From JABILX01 sp041648305 (lineage in GTDB: Bacteria; Patescibacteriota; Gracilibacteria; UBA1369; LOWO2-01-FULL-3), in NCBI GenBank assembly GCA_041648305.1, contig JBAZPI010000011.1, forward strand, positions 1 through 24,752: a DNA stretch of 24,752 nt, read 5' to 3'. The notes under the pieces were generated by a model. That model saw nothing but the letters and a program-made list of their open reading frames with translations. It ran no database searches and was not told where the DNA came from. Shown here piece after piece: positions 14,069-20,213 of this stretch. The position numbers and the translations under genes were made by a program. How positions within the stretch are numbered: position 1 is the first letter of the stretch; each line of letters opens with the position of its first letter.

Positions 14069-14434
14069 CATATCCTCGACATCCACAACCTGCCAAATAT
14101 CTTCACTGTCTTTTTTCTTTTTCATAATCAAGTTCACCCTGGGGGGACTCATCGGTTCTACACTTTTGTTGCGACCTTCGCCGACAATTCGGCCGGTCTC
14201 CACCTTTCTAACAAGCTGAAAATCAAACCCGTTTAAATTGAATTCAACCCGACGAATGGTCCCAATTTCATGCTCATCAAGCCCGATATCTGTATACAAC
14301 GGCGTGTCTTCGTCCAGGATAATCTCCCCGCCGGCAGCCTCAACTTTCTCCAAAATTTCCTCAAATTGATATGCTCTCGAAGCAGCCCTCGTATCGTCAG
14401 TCTCGTGCAACGAATATCGTTTACCTGTTCCCAT
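14063..14434 (-). CDS. Small acidic protein of unknown function
   Basis: A 123-residue soluble protein, starting MGTGKRYSLHETDDTRAAS and rich in Glu/Asp, with a helical part (about 22-38, YQFEEILEKVEAAGGEI), a beta-rich middle (IGTIRRVEFNLNGFDFQLVR) and a Lys-rich stretch near the end (LIMKKKKDS). ATG 14434 is preferred because an A-rich leader (AACAACAATAAA) precedes it; a GTG at 14467 would add 11 residues. The stop codon lies in the arm of the large inverted repeat next door, so the original C-terminus may have been changed. It diverges from the deaminase gene. I do not recognise a family. Confidence 0.55.
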   Translation of the reverse strand: MGTGKRYSLHETDDTRAASRAYQFEEILEKVEAAGGEIILDEDTPLYTDIGLDEHEIGTIRRVEFNLNGFDFQLVRKVETGRIVGEGRNKSVEPMSPPRVNLIMKKKKDSEDIWQVVDVEDMF

Positions 14435-14485
14435 TTTATTGTTGTTAGCTTGCCTTAAGTCTAACACTCAATGTAAATTAAAGCC

Positions 14486-14971
14486 ATGCCAACAAAAAGA
14501 CAAAATCCAATGCTTCTCGCGATCAAAGAAGCCCGAAAAAATATACTCAGCCGAACAGGTCCGTACGGAGGCCCATTCGGCGCATGTATAACAAAAAAAG
14601 GCAAAATTTTGGCAGTAGCAAGAAACACAGTTCTTCATTCCAAAGACGCGACATGCCACGCAGAAATCTCAGCAATCCGCAAAGCATCAAGAACCCTCAA
14701 AACTCACGACTTAAAGGGTTGCGAACTCTACTCGACAACCGAACCATGCCCGATGTGCTTCAGCGCGATCCACTGGGCAAATATCGACAAAATCTACTTC
14801 GGCACAACAACAAGCGACGTCAAAAAATTCTTCAACGAACTGACTATTCCGGATTCAACTTTAAAACGACTTGGCAAATCAAAAGTAAAACTCCAGCCCG
14901 CTTTCATGAAAAAAGAATGCAAACTTCTTCTAGAGGACTGGGGAAAGCTCAAGAAAAAACCGACGTACTAA
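14486..14971 (+). CDS. Guanine-deaminase-like nucleoside/base deaminase
   Basis: A 161-residue member of the cytidine-deaminase-like zinc enzymes. The zinc and catalytic residues are visible: His58-Ala-Glu60 in TCHAEISAIRKA, and Cys88 and Cys91 in EPCPMCFSA. GGPFGACITKKGKILA precedes them. The length and the C-terminal region after the core (PDSTLKRL ... FMKKECKLLLEDW) fit the small bacterial guanine deaminases (GuaD type, about 156 residues), which turn guanine into xanthine, better than the tRNA adenosine deaminase TadA. Cytoplasmic. It stands alone, diverging from the unknown gene at 14063. Family firm; substrate inferred. Confidence 0.82.
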   Translation: MPTKRQNPMLLAIKEARKNILSRTGPYGGPFGACITKKGKILAVARNTVLHSKDATCHAEISAIRKASRTLKTHDLKGCELYSTTEPCPMCFSAIHWANIDKIYFGTTTSDVKKFFNELTIPDSTLKRLGKSKVKLQPAFMKKECKLLLEDWGKLKKKPTY

Positions 14972-14982
14972 GGAGACCCTCC

Positions 14983-15528
14983 CTAATCTCCCCACAAATT
15001 CGCTCCGAACTCCTCGTTGAACTCTCGCGAAAATCCATCTTCTAAAACTTCAATCCAAATTTCTCCGGTCACGCTGATAAGGAACCTCTGAAAAACGATG
15101 GAATGCAAGGAGATGAGGAGGTTACACAGGAGCCGTACAAACCTGTACGGCGACAAGGAAGCTCCGAAATCGACACAGCATTACGCGTTTTTCAGAGGTT
15201 CCTTAACAGCCGAAACCAGATGCCCGCCAACAACACCGTAGTCAGCACCACCAAGCGTGACATGCAGATGCATTACTGCTTCCCCGTCCTTTCTAGAAAC
15301 ATTCCCAAGAAGTGAAGTTAGTTCATGAGGTCCGCTCACTTCGGTATTCACGTACTTGCGTTGCGCCGTATCGTAAAAAGCAAAAACAGCATGTTTGACT
15401 CCGCCAATCCCTGTAACAAATCCAAATTTTACATCATTCGCCAAACACGCGTCTTTAATAGCTCCGACGATTTCCTCGTCTTTATCAAGCCTTAATAATA
15501 ATTTATTTCCGACTTTTTTGATTTTCAT
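14983..15528 (-). pseudogene. PPC/DUF296-domain protein gene interrupted by a MITE
   Basis: The 5' part (15528 down to 15204) encodes MKIKKVGNKLLLRL ... VMHLHVTLGGADYGVVGGHL, a clear PPC/DUF296 domain (a fold found in plant AT-hook proteins and in small bacterial proteins). After SAV the frame enters the 124-bp element and stops within it as KEPLKNA, 115 residues in total. The missing end lies on the far side of the element (15079 down to 14983): ISVTGEIWIEVLEDGFSRE, ending LWGD and TAG. Deleting the element plus one TA joins the parts in frame as GGHLVSAVISVTGEIW. The original protein would be about 140 residues, normal for the family. The truncated product lacks the last strands and may not fold. 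The start codon is probably leaderless, with a promoter at 15532-15560. Confidence 0.88.
15080..15203. mobile_element. 124-bp MITE, copy 1, inside the DUF296 gene
   Basis: The ends are perfect 18-bp inverted repeats, AGGAACCTCTGAAAAACG and its complement. TA flanks both sides (15078-15079 and 15204-15205), a 2-bp target duplication as made by IS630/Tc1-mariner transposases. Inside are a hairpin GCCGTAC / GTACGGC and an outer GAGC / GCTC pair. There is no coding capacity, so movement would need a transposase from elsewhere. Copy 2 at 23132-23255 has the same length and differs at 5 positions, three of them in the hairpin loop. Confidence 0.9.
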
Positions 15529-15545
15529 GCTAGGATTCTAGCATG
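15526..15545. promoter_or_regulatory. 20-bp palindrome containing both start codons of a divergent gene pair
   Basis: CATGCTAG (15526-15533), GATT, CTAGCATG (15538-15545). The DUF296 ATG (minus) and the Cys-rich protein ATG (plus) are the outer ends of this inverted repeat, 14 bp apart. For the minus gene TTTACA (15555-15560), a 17-bp spacer and TAGAAT (15532-15537) end 3 bp outside the ATG-flanking CTAGC, giving a start at the ATG itself. For the plus gene TAGGAT (15531-15536) has the mirrored spacing but a poor -35. Both transcripts look leaderless and their promoters overlap, so they may be mutually exclusive. Confidence 0.6.
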
Positions 15546-17192
15546 TCAAAAGAAGCTTGTAAAAATTGCAGCAAAAATTTTTCGATCACCGACGATGATC
15601 TCAAATTTTACAAAAAAGTCGACGTGCCACCCCCGACACTTTGTCCGCAGTGCCGTCAACAACGTCGTCTATCATTCCGCAACGAGATAAACCTCTATAC
15701 AAGAAAATGTGACTTCACGGGCAAAGACGTAATCTCAATGTATTCGCCGGACAAACAATACAAAGTATACGACCAGGAAGTTTGGTGGTCCGACAAATGG
15801 GATCCACACATGTTCGGTCGCGATTTTGACTTCAATAAGCCATTTTTCGAGCAATTTGCAGATCTGCAAAAGTACGTTCCACGCATGTCCTTAAACTGCA
15901 TCGGTAACGAAAATAGCTACTTCACAAACTACGCGCTTCGAAACAAAAACTCATATTTAGTTTTCACAGCCGACTTTAACGAAGACTGTTATTACGGCCG
16001 CTTTTCAGATAAAAATTTCCACTCATGCGACTTCGATTTCACATTTGATTCTACGTATTGCTACAACGTCGCAGATTGTTACGGCGGCAACGATGTCAAA
16101 TTTTCACAAAAAATATATAACTCCTCAGACACTCATTTTTGTTACAACATACGCAACTGCAACAGTTGTATTTTCTGCGCAAACATACGAACAAAAAATT
16201 ATTGTATTTTCAACAAACAAGTTTCAAAAGAAGAATTTGCAAAATTCAAAGCCGACCTCAAGCTCAATACCTACGAAGGAGTAAAAAAAGCGCTAGCCCA
16301 ATACGAAAATTTTATAAAAACTCAACCTAGAAAATACCTTGAAATTGTTCAATGCGAAAATTCGATCGGCGATTACATCAAATCCTGCAAAAACGCAAAA
16401 ATATGTTTCGATAGCTACAATCTCGAAGACGTTGCATACGGTACTCACTTATACAACGCAAAAGACTGTTACGATTGGGACTTTGTTGCGAACAAAAGCG
16501 AATGTTGCTACGAAATGGTGAGCTCAGCCCACCAGCTTTTCAATTGCCGATTCTGCATGAACTGTTGGGACGGCAATGCGGATTTAACATACTGCGATCT
16601 ATGTCTCGGCACTTCAAAATGTTTCGGATGCGTTGGTTTAAGAAAAGGAAAATATTGCATCCTAAACAAACGGTACGAGCGAAGCGAGTACGACAAACTA
16701 ATGCCAAAAATCATCGAACACATGAAGAAAACCGGTGAATGGGGCGAATTTTTTCCAGCCTCTTCCTCTCCATTCGCATATAACGAAAGCGTAGCATGTG
16801 AATATCTCCCGCTCACCAAAGAAGAAGCGCTAAAGAAAGGTCTGAAATGGCATGACGAAGACAAGAAGGATTTCAAACCTCAAACTTACAAGATCCCGGA
16901 CGCCATCGGCGACGTACCAGAATCAATTTTGGACGAAGTCCTCTCCTGCGAAACCTGCAAAAAGAACTACAAAGTCGTCAAACAAGAACTTGCCTTCTAC
17001 AAACAGGTTGGCCTTCCAATTCAAAGAGAATGTTTTAATTGTCGCCACAAGAGAAGAATGGCCTCAAGAAACCCGCGAATGCTCTACGAAAGCAAATGTG
17101 CCAAATGCGGTGCAGCCATCCAAACAACCTATAATCCAAGAAACGAAATTCCAGTCTACTGCGAGAAATGCTATTTGGAAAACGTTGATTAG
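15543..17192 (+). CDS. Large Cys-rich protein with zinc ribbons at both ends
   Basis: A 549-residue protein, unusually rich in Cys, Asn, Tyr and Phe. The N-terminal ribbon has CKNC (6-9) and CPQC (34-37) with 24 residues between. The C-terminal end repeats it: CETC (469-472) and CFNC (497-500), again 24 apart, followed by CAKC (519-522) and CEKC (540-543), 17 apart with PRNEIPVYC. That last ribbon matches those of the RGG protein at 8134. The middle (about 110-390) holds irregular repeats such as NCNSCIFCANIRTKNYCIFN and CLGTSKCFGCVGLRKGKYC, a pattern that could form a stacked beta structure lined with Cys. I associate this architecture with uncharacterised proteins of candidate-phyla bacteria. 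No signal peptide; probably cytoplasmic. Metal storage, nucleic-acid binding or structural use are all possible. Probably leaderless; promoter shared with the DUF296 gene. Confidence 0.8.
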   Translation: MSKEACKNCSKNFSITDDDLKFYKKVDVPPPTLCPQCRQQRRLSFRNEINLYTRKCDFTGKDVISMYSPDKQYKVYDQEVWWSDKWDPHMFGRDFDFNKPFFEQFADLQKYVPRMSLNCIGNENSYFTNYALRNKNSYLVFTADFNEDCYYGRFSDKNFHSCDFDFTFDSTYCYNVADCYGGNDVKFSQKIYNSSDTHFCYNIRNCNSCIFCANIRTKNYCIFNKQVSKEEFAKFKADLKLNTYEGVKKALAQYENFIKTQPRKYLEIVQCENSIGDYIKSCKNAKICFDSYNLEDVAYGTHLYNAKDCYDWDFVANKSECCYEMVSSAHQLFNCRFCMNCWDGNADLTYCDLCLGTSKCFGCVGLRKGKYCILNKRYERSEYDKLMPKIIEHMKKTGEWGEFFPASSSPFAYNESVACEYLPLTKEEALKKGLKWHDEDKKDFKPQTYKIPDAIGDVPESILDEVLSCETCKKNYKVVKQELAFYKQVGLPIQRECFNCRHKRRMASRNPRMLYESKCAKCGAAIQTTYNPRNEIPVYCEKCYLENVD

Positions 17193-17212
17193 GGAACCTC
17201 CGGAGGTTCCCT
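17191..17212 (+). terminator. Gapless palindrome at the stop of the Cys-rich gene
   Basis: GGGAACCTCC is followed directly by its reverse complement (17192-17211), overlapping the stop codon. In RNA it would give a 7-bp stem with a 6-nt loop. A short CTTTTTCC comes only 14 bp later, so termination is possible but not certain. Confidence 0.45.
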
Positions 17213-17262
17213 GGACTTTCCCTGCCTTTTTCCTTATATTAAGTCCGCTTTTGGCAAACCGC

Positions 17263-17355
17263 GGAGAGGTACCCAAGTGGTTGAAGGGGCGGGATTGCTA
17301 ATCCTGTAGGTCGGCATTAGCCGGCGCGAGGGTTCAAAGCCCTCCCTCTCCGCCA
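17263..17355 (+). tRNA. tRNA-Ser, anticodon GCU
   Basis: A 93-nt class II tRNA. Acceptor GGAGAGG pairs with CCTCTCC, the anticodon stem-loop GGGATTGCTAATCC holds GCT, the variable arm is long, the T-arm is GAGGGTTCAAAGCCCTC, and CCA is encoded (17353-17355). It reads AGC and AGU. Confidence 0.95.
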
Positions 17356-17358
17356 TTA

Positions 17359-17438
17359 GAGAAATATCGCAAAGCGATATTTCTCATCCTATATCCTCCC
17401 CTTCGGGGAGGCAGGAAGGGGTAGACGCCGTAGGCGTC
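17359..17438. repeat. Three consecutive perfect hairpins between tRNA-Ser(GCU) and higA
   Basis: GAGAAATATCGC-AAA-GCGATATTTCTC (17359-17385, 12 bp), CCTCCCC-TTC-GGGGAGG (17395-17411, 7 bp) and GACGCC-GTA-GGCGTC (17424-17438, 6 bp), each with a 3-nt loop. None is followed by a T-run. They lie between a plus-strand tRNA and the 3' end of higA on the minus strand, so they may act as two-way terminators or transcript ends. Confidence 0.6.
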
Positions 17439-17460
17439 AGTCCTCCTCTATATTCCCTCT

Positions 17461-17763
17461 TCAAACAGCATATTGCAAAACTTTCACCTCGATCTCCAGC
17501 CTATTTTTTAATTTATTTGTTTCTTTCATTAGGTCATACCGCGACTGGATATTGAGCCAAAACTCTGGCGAGGTACCGAAATATCTGGCAAGACGAAGAG
17601 CCGTATCCGCACTGACAGCTCTTGTCCTGTGGACTATCTCATTTATTCTCCTTGGAGACACGCTTATGTCCTTTGCAAGCCTATATTGTGTAACCTTGAG
17701 AGGCTTCAAAAATTCTTCTTTTAATATCTCACCTGGATGAATTGGAGACAAATTTTCATGCAT
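17461..17763 (-). CDS. higA: HigA-type antitoxin (XRE family)
   Basis: A 100-residue helix-turn-helix protein. The family signature is nearly intact: HPGEILKEEFLKPLKVTQYR, then LAKDISVSPRRINEIVHR (recognition helix region, about 29-46), ADTALRLARYFGTSPEFWLN and SRYDLMKE. HigA binds and neutralises the HigB ribonuclease and represses the shared promoter through its HTH. It is the second gene of the operon, 3 nt after higB, the normal inverted order for HigBA. Length is typical. Confidence 0.95.
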   Translation of the reverse strand: MHENLSPIHPGEILKEEFLKPLKVTQYRLAKDISVSPRRINEIVHRTRAVSADTALRLARYFGTSPEFWLNIQSRYDLMKETNKLKNRLEIEVKVLQYAV

Positions 17764-17766
17764 ATT

Positions 17767-18048
17767 TTAATGGTAATCAATTATTTCTACATCATACGAA
17801 CTACCATCCTTCCAACCAAAACATATTCTCCATTGATCGTTAACTCTTATGCTGTATTTTCCTTTCCCGTCGCCTGTAAGTTTTTTGAGATGATTTGATG
17901 GCGGCGCTGTCAGATCTGATATATTTGTTGCCGCATCGAGCATACATAACTTACGAAGTGCTGTTTTTTGAATTAATTGAGGTAATTTCAGGGATATTCT
18001 TAAGTTAAATATTCTTTCTGTCTCTCTGCACTTGAAGCTTCTAATCAT
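17767..18048 (-). CDS. higB: HigB-type mRNA interferase toxin (RelE superfamily)
   Basis: A 93-residue toxin of normal length. HigB enters the ribosome and cuts mRNA during translation. Conserved family stretches: MIRSFKCRETERIF, IQKTALRKLCMLDAA, ISDLTAPPSNHLKKL, GKGKYSIRVNDQWRICFGW and YDVEIIDYH. The Arg/Lys-rich active face (KGKYSIRVNDQWRI) and the final His are present, so it is probably active. It is co-transcribed with higA from a promoter whose spacer carries a palindrome. Confidence 0.94.
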   Translation of the reverse strand: MIRSFKCRETERIFNLRISLKLPQLIQKTALRKLCMLDAATNISDLTAPPSNHLKKLTGDGKGKYSIRVNDQWRICFGWKDGSSYDVEIIDYH

Positions 18049-18062
18049 AAGGGTTCGTCTAT

Positions 18063-18091
18063 ATAATAACGCATCACGTTAATAGTTTCAA
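18063..18091 (-). promoter_or_regulatory. higBA promoter with probable HigA operator
   Basis: On the minus strand TTGAAA (18086-18091), a 17-bp spacer and TATTAT (18063-18068). The inverted repeat TAACG-CATCA-CGTTA (18067-18081) overlaps the -10 and spacer, where a bound HTH dimer would block polymerase. That fits the autorepression known for HigBA systems. Confidence 0.7.
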
Positions 18092-18128
18092 TAGAAAAAA
18101 TTAACACATGACCATTTTCTCATATCGA

Positions 18129-18192
18129 CCTTAAATATTTCCTTAAAATTTTCCAACAAAAACCTTAAATCTAAATCTATCCAAACATTTCC
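18129..18192. repeat. Degenerate array of TTAAGG-type units
   Basis: On the minus strand TTAAGG occurs three times in an AT-rich stretch (ending at plus 18129, 18141 and 18163), with TTGG-type variants (18153, 18181) between and beyond. Spacings are mostly 10-12 bp. It resembles the strict 11-bp arrays at 1273-1327 and 24549-24603. It lies about 40 bp upstream of the higBA -35 and directly upstream of the tRNA-Gly -35 on the other strand, so it could serve either promoter. Confidence 0.4.
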
Positions 18193-18220
18193 TTGCAACA
18201 GCAATTTCAGGTACTATAAT
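18193..18220 (+). promoter_or_regulatory. Promoter of tRNA-Gly(CCC)
   Basis: TTGCAA (18193-18198), a 16-bp spacer and a perfect TATAAT (18215-18220), 15 bp before the tRNA. Confidence 0.75.
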
Positions 18221-18235
18221 TACCTCTGCTTCCGC

Positions 18236-18310
18236 GCGGGTATTGTATAACGGCTATTACGTAGCCTTCCCAAGGCTAAGACACGGGTTCGACTCCCGTT
18301 ACCCGCTCCA
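18236..18310 (+). tRNA. tRNA-Gly, anticodon CCC
   Basis: A 75-nt tRNA. Acceptor GCGGGTA pairs with TACCCGC. The anticodon stem TAGCC/GGCTA encloses TTCCCAA, so the anticodon is CCC. The T-arm is ACGGGTTCGACTCCCGT and CCA is encoded (18308-18310). It reads GGG. Confidence 0.95.
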
Positions 18311-18312
18311 TG

Positions 18313-18350
18313 GCGCAAGAGATTTCGCCTCTGGCGAAACATATTTGCGC
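18313..18350 (+). terminator. Two-part hairpin after tRNA-Gly
   Basis: The outer stem GCGCAA/TTGCGC (18313-18318, 18345-18350) encloses TTTCGCC-TCT-GGCGAAA (18323-18339). A weak T-rich stretch (CTTCTTTT) follows. It probably terminates the tRNA transcript. Confidence 0.55.
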
Positions 18351-18433
18351 AATCCTTCTTTTGCGCCCGTCGCGGCACGGCAGACCACGGATTTGCACAC
18401 TAAAAAACTGGGGCATTTTTAGAATTCCAAGAG

Positions 18434-18462
18434 TTGACATTGCCAAAACATTCGGCTATACT
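18434..18462 (+). promoter_or_regulatory. Strong promoter of the AbiEii/AbiEi operon
   Basis: A perfect TTGACA (18434-18439), a 17-bp spacer and TATACT (18457-18462), about 36 bp before the first ATG. A hairpin CTAAAAA / TTTTTAG (about 18400-18422) stands just upstream. Confidence 0.85.
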
Positions 18463-18498
18463 GTTTCCATAAATATACAATTTTGTTAATTTACAGAA

Positions 18499-19356
18499 AT
18501 GAACTACATTCTATTCCTCGAGGCGTTTCAGGACAAATATAAGGATATTAAGGACAATCAACTCCTCTTCCAGTACTTGCGGGAAGAATTGCAATACCTT
18601 ATTCTATACACCTTATATGCCAAAATGCGTTATCCGGTCTATTTTATGGGAGGAACGAAATTACGCCTTTCCTATAAAATCAACCGCTTTTCAGAGGACA
18701 TCGATCTCGCGCTCGACAAGGCGGATCTAAATTTTCCTTCTGAAAAGTTTTTTTCCGATATCACCAAGGAATTTTCAGAAAAAATCACCGGATTTCAACT
18801 TCACAGCAAATTAAGCACCAATCGCAATGTTATTAAAATAATGCTTTCTTTTGGACAAATTCTTTTTGATCTCGGTATTTCCCCCTTACAGTCCCAAGCC
18901 ATTAAAATCAAAATTGAATTGGATATTAATCCTCCGGACAATGCAAAATATGAAAAGAAGACTTATCGCAGTTCGGCAGGGGATTATTTGATTAGCACTT
19001 ACGATTTGAGTACCGGCTTTGCAGGAAAGCTCGCCGCCGTTTTATTTCGCGAATATCAAAAAGGACGCGATTATTATGATCTCCAATGGTATCTGCAACA
19101 TAAACCGACGATTTATCCCAATCTAGACTACCTAAACGCCAATAGCCTTCAGCAACATGAAAAAAGCTTCGAAAATGTGAGTGAAGTTCTTATCGCAGTT
19201 ACGAAAAAAGTGAAAAAACTAGATCTTGCATTAATGCGCAAAGATTTGGAACGGTTTGTTGTGATGGACTTCGCAACATTTGAGAATTGGCTCAAGAACT
19301 ATATTCCGGAGACGCTAATACTCTTACAAGATTACCAAAATTCTTATGAAAATTGA
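18499..19356 (+). CDS. AbiEii/AbiGii-family nucleotidyltransferase toxin
   Basis: A 285-residue member of the AbiEii/AbiGii (DUF1814) family, the toxin part of type IV (AbiE) toxin-antitoxin systems. Members are nucleotidyltransferases, and some modify tRNA. Visible: FMGGTKLRLSYK (about 49-60), RFSEDIDLAL (63-72, the Asp pair that binds metal), GKLAAVLFREYQKGRDYYDL (about 176-195), with the conserved Lys and the RDxYDL motif. All key residues seem present. The antitoxin-like gene starts 11 nt before this one stops. Here the toxin comes first; the classic abiE order has the antitoxin first. AT-rich compared with argS or efp, as in acquired defence genes. Confidence 0.87.
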   Translation: MNYILFLEAFQDKYKDIKDNQLLFQYLREELQYLILYTLYAKMRYPVYFMGGTKLRLSYKINRFSEDIDLALDKADLNFPSEKFFSDITKEFSEKITGFQLHSKLSTNRNVIKIMLSFGQILFDLGISPLQSQAIKIKIELDINPPDNAKYEKKTYRSSAGDYLISTYDLSTGFAGKLAAVLFREYQKGRDYYDLQWYLQHKPTIYPNLDYLNANSLQQHEKSFENVSEVLIAVTKKVKKLDLALMRKDLERFVVMDFATFENWLKNYIPETLILLQDYQNSYEN

Positions 19357-19963
19357 TGAGCTAACCCCATTCAAAGGCAGAACATTTGGCATTGAGGAGC
19401 TGGAAAATTATTTCAAAGAACCTGTGACCACAATCAGAATACAGCTTTCGCGTCTGTGTAAAAGCAAGAAGCTAATTCGCTTAAAGCAAAACCGTTACAC
19501 TTTTCCGGATTCTCATCCGAATGTGTATGTAATTGCGCAAGAAATGGTATCTCCCTCCTATCACAGCATGGAATCGGTCTTGTCTTTATATGGGATTATC
19601 CCCGAGGGCACGGTTGCCTATACACTCATTACCTCAAAAAAAACTCAAAAATACAGCAACGAATTTGGAACATTTAGCTACCGCCATCTGCCTCCATCAC
19701 TTTTTTTTGGAGTGGGAAAAAGAGAAGACGGAGCATTTATGGCCACACCCGAAAAGGCTTTGCTGGATTATCTTTATCTCAATTCCGCTAAGTTTAAGCC
19801 AAATTTTGCTTTATGGCAGGCTGAACGCTTGGATGAACTTCCAACGCTGGATTTCAAAATCATGAAAAAATGGGCAAAAAAGTACGGTATGAAAAAATTG
19901 ATGACGCTGGTAACGAGTATTGAAGAATATTCCAACTCAAAAATGTACCAAGCTCATAGATAA
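19346..19963 (+). CDS. AbiEi-family antitoxin/transcriptional regulator
   Basis: A 205-residue partner of the preceding toxin. The N-terminus forms a winged-helix-like domain (about 13-52, GIEELENYF ... TTIRIQLSRLCKSKKLIRLK). The AbiEi-type core follows: SPSYHSMESVLSLYGIIPE, TSKKTQKYSNEFGTFSYRHL, LFFGV and FMATPEKALLDYLYLNSA. AbiEi proteins repress the operon and counteract the toxin without direct contact, as known for type IV systems. ATG 19346 overlaps the toxin gene by 11 nt, so translation is coupled. The 250 bp after the stop (19964-20213) separate it from a converging gene; I see no gene, strong hairpin or tRNA there. Confidence 0.85.
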   Translation: MKIDELTPFKGRTFGIEELENYFKEPVTTIRIQLSRLCKSKKLIRLKQNRYTFPDSHPNVYVIAQEMVSPSYHSMESVLSLYGIIPEGTVAYTLITSKKTQKYSNEFGTFSYRHLPPSLFFGVGKREDGAFMATPEKALLDYLYLNSAKFKPNFALWQAERLDELPTLDFKIMKKWAKKYGMKKLMTLVTSIEEYSNSKMYQAHR

Positions 19964-20213
19964 TTTGGGTAAATATCATTGTCTCCGCCTTGTAAAGGAA
20001 GTCGCAAACAATACAATCATTGCAGTATTTTTACTCCTTGTTAGAGTCAAAGATGATGGGACGGAATATCCATGGACGGAACATTTGAGCATAAGCTCCT
20101 CAAGCATTTCCCTAGTTAGTTGAGAGCAACGCGAGCAAAAGCGAGCTTCACGAGACTCATATATGCTTGTCATAGAATTATTACGCAAGCCGCACATAGA
20201 TAGGGCTCTAGCA

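Noticed and set aside
17191..17212. AGGGAACCTCC palindrome as a collapsed MITE remnant (its ends resemble AGGAACCTC)
   Set aside because: It has an extra G relative to the MITE ends, only about 8 bp match, and its place at a stop codon fits a simple transcription-end hairpin.
19976..20197. 73-codon minus-strand frame between the AbiEi gene and the metallopeptidase
   Set aside because: No recognisable domain, no promoter or leader of the local type, and unusual Cys/Arg composition; most likely chance.
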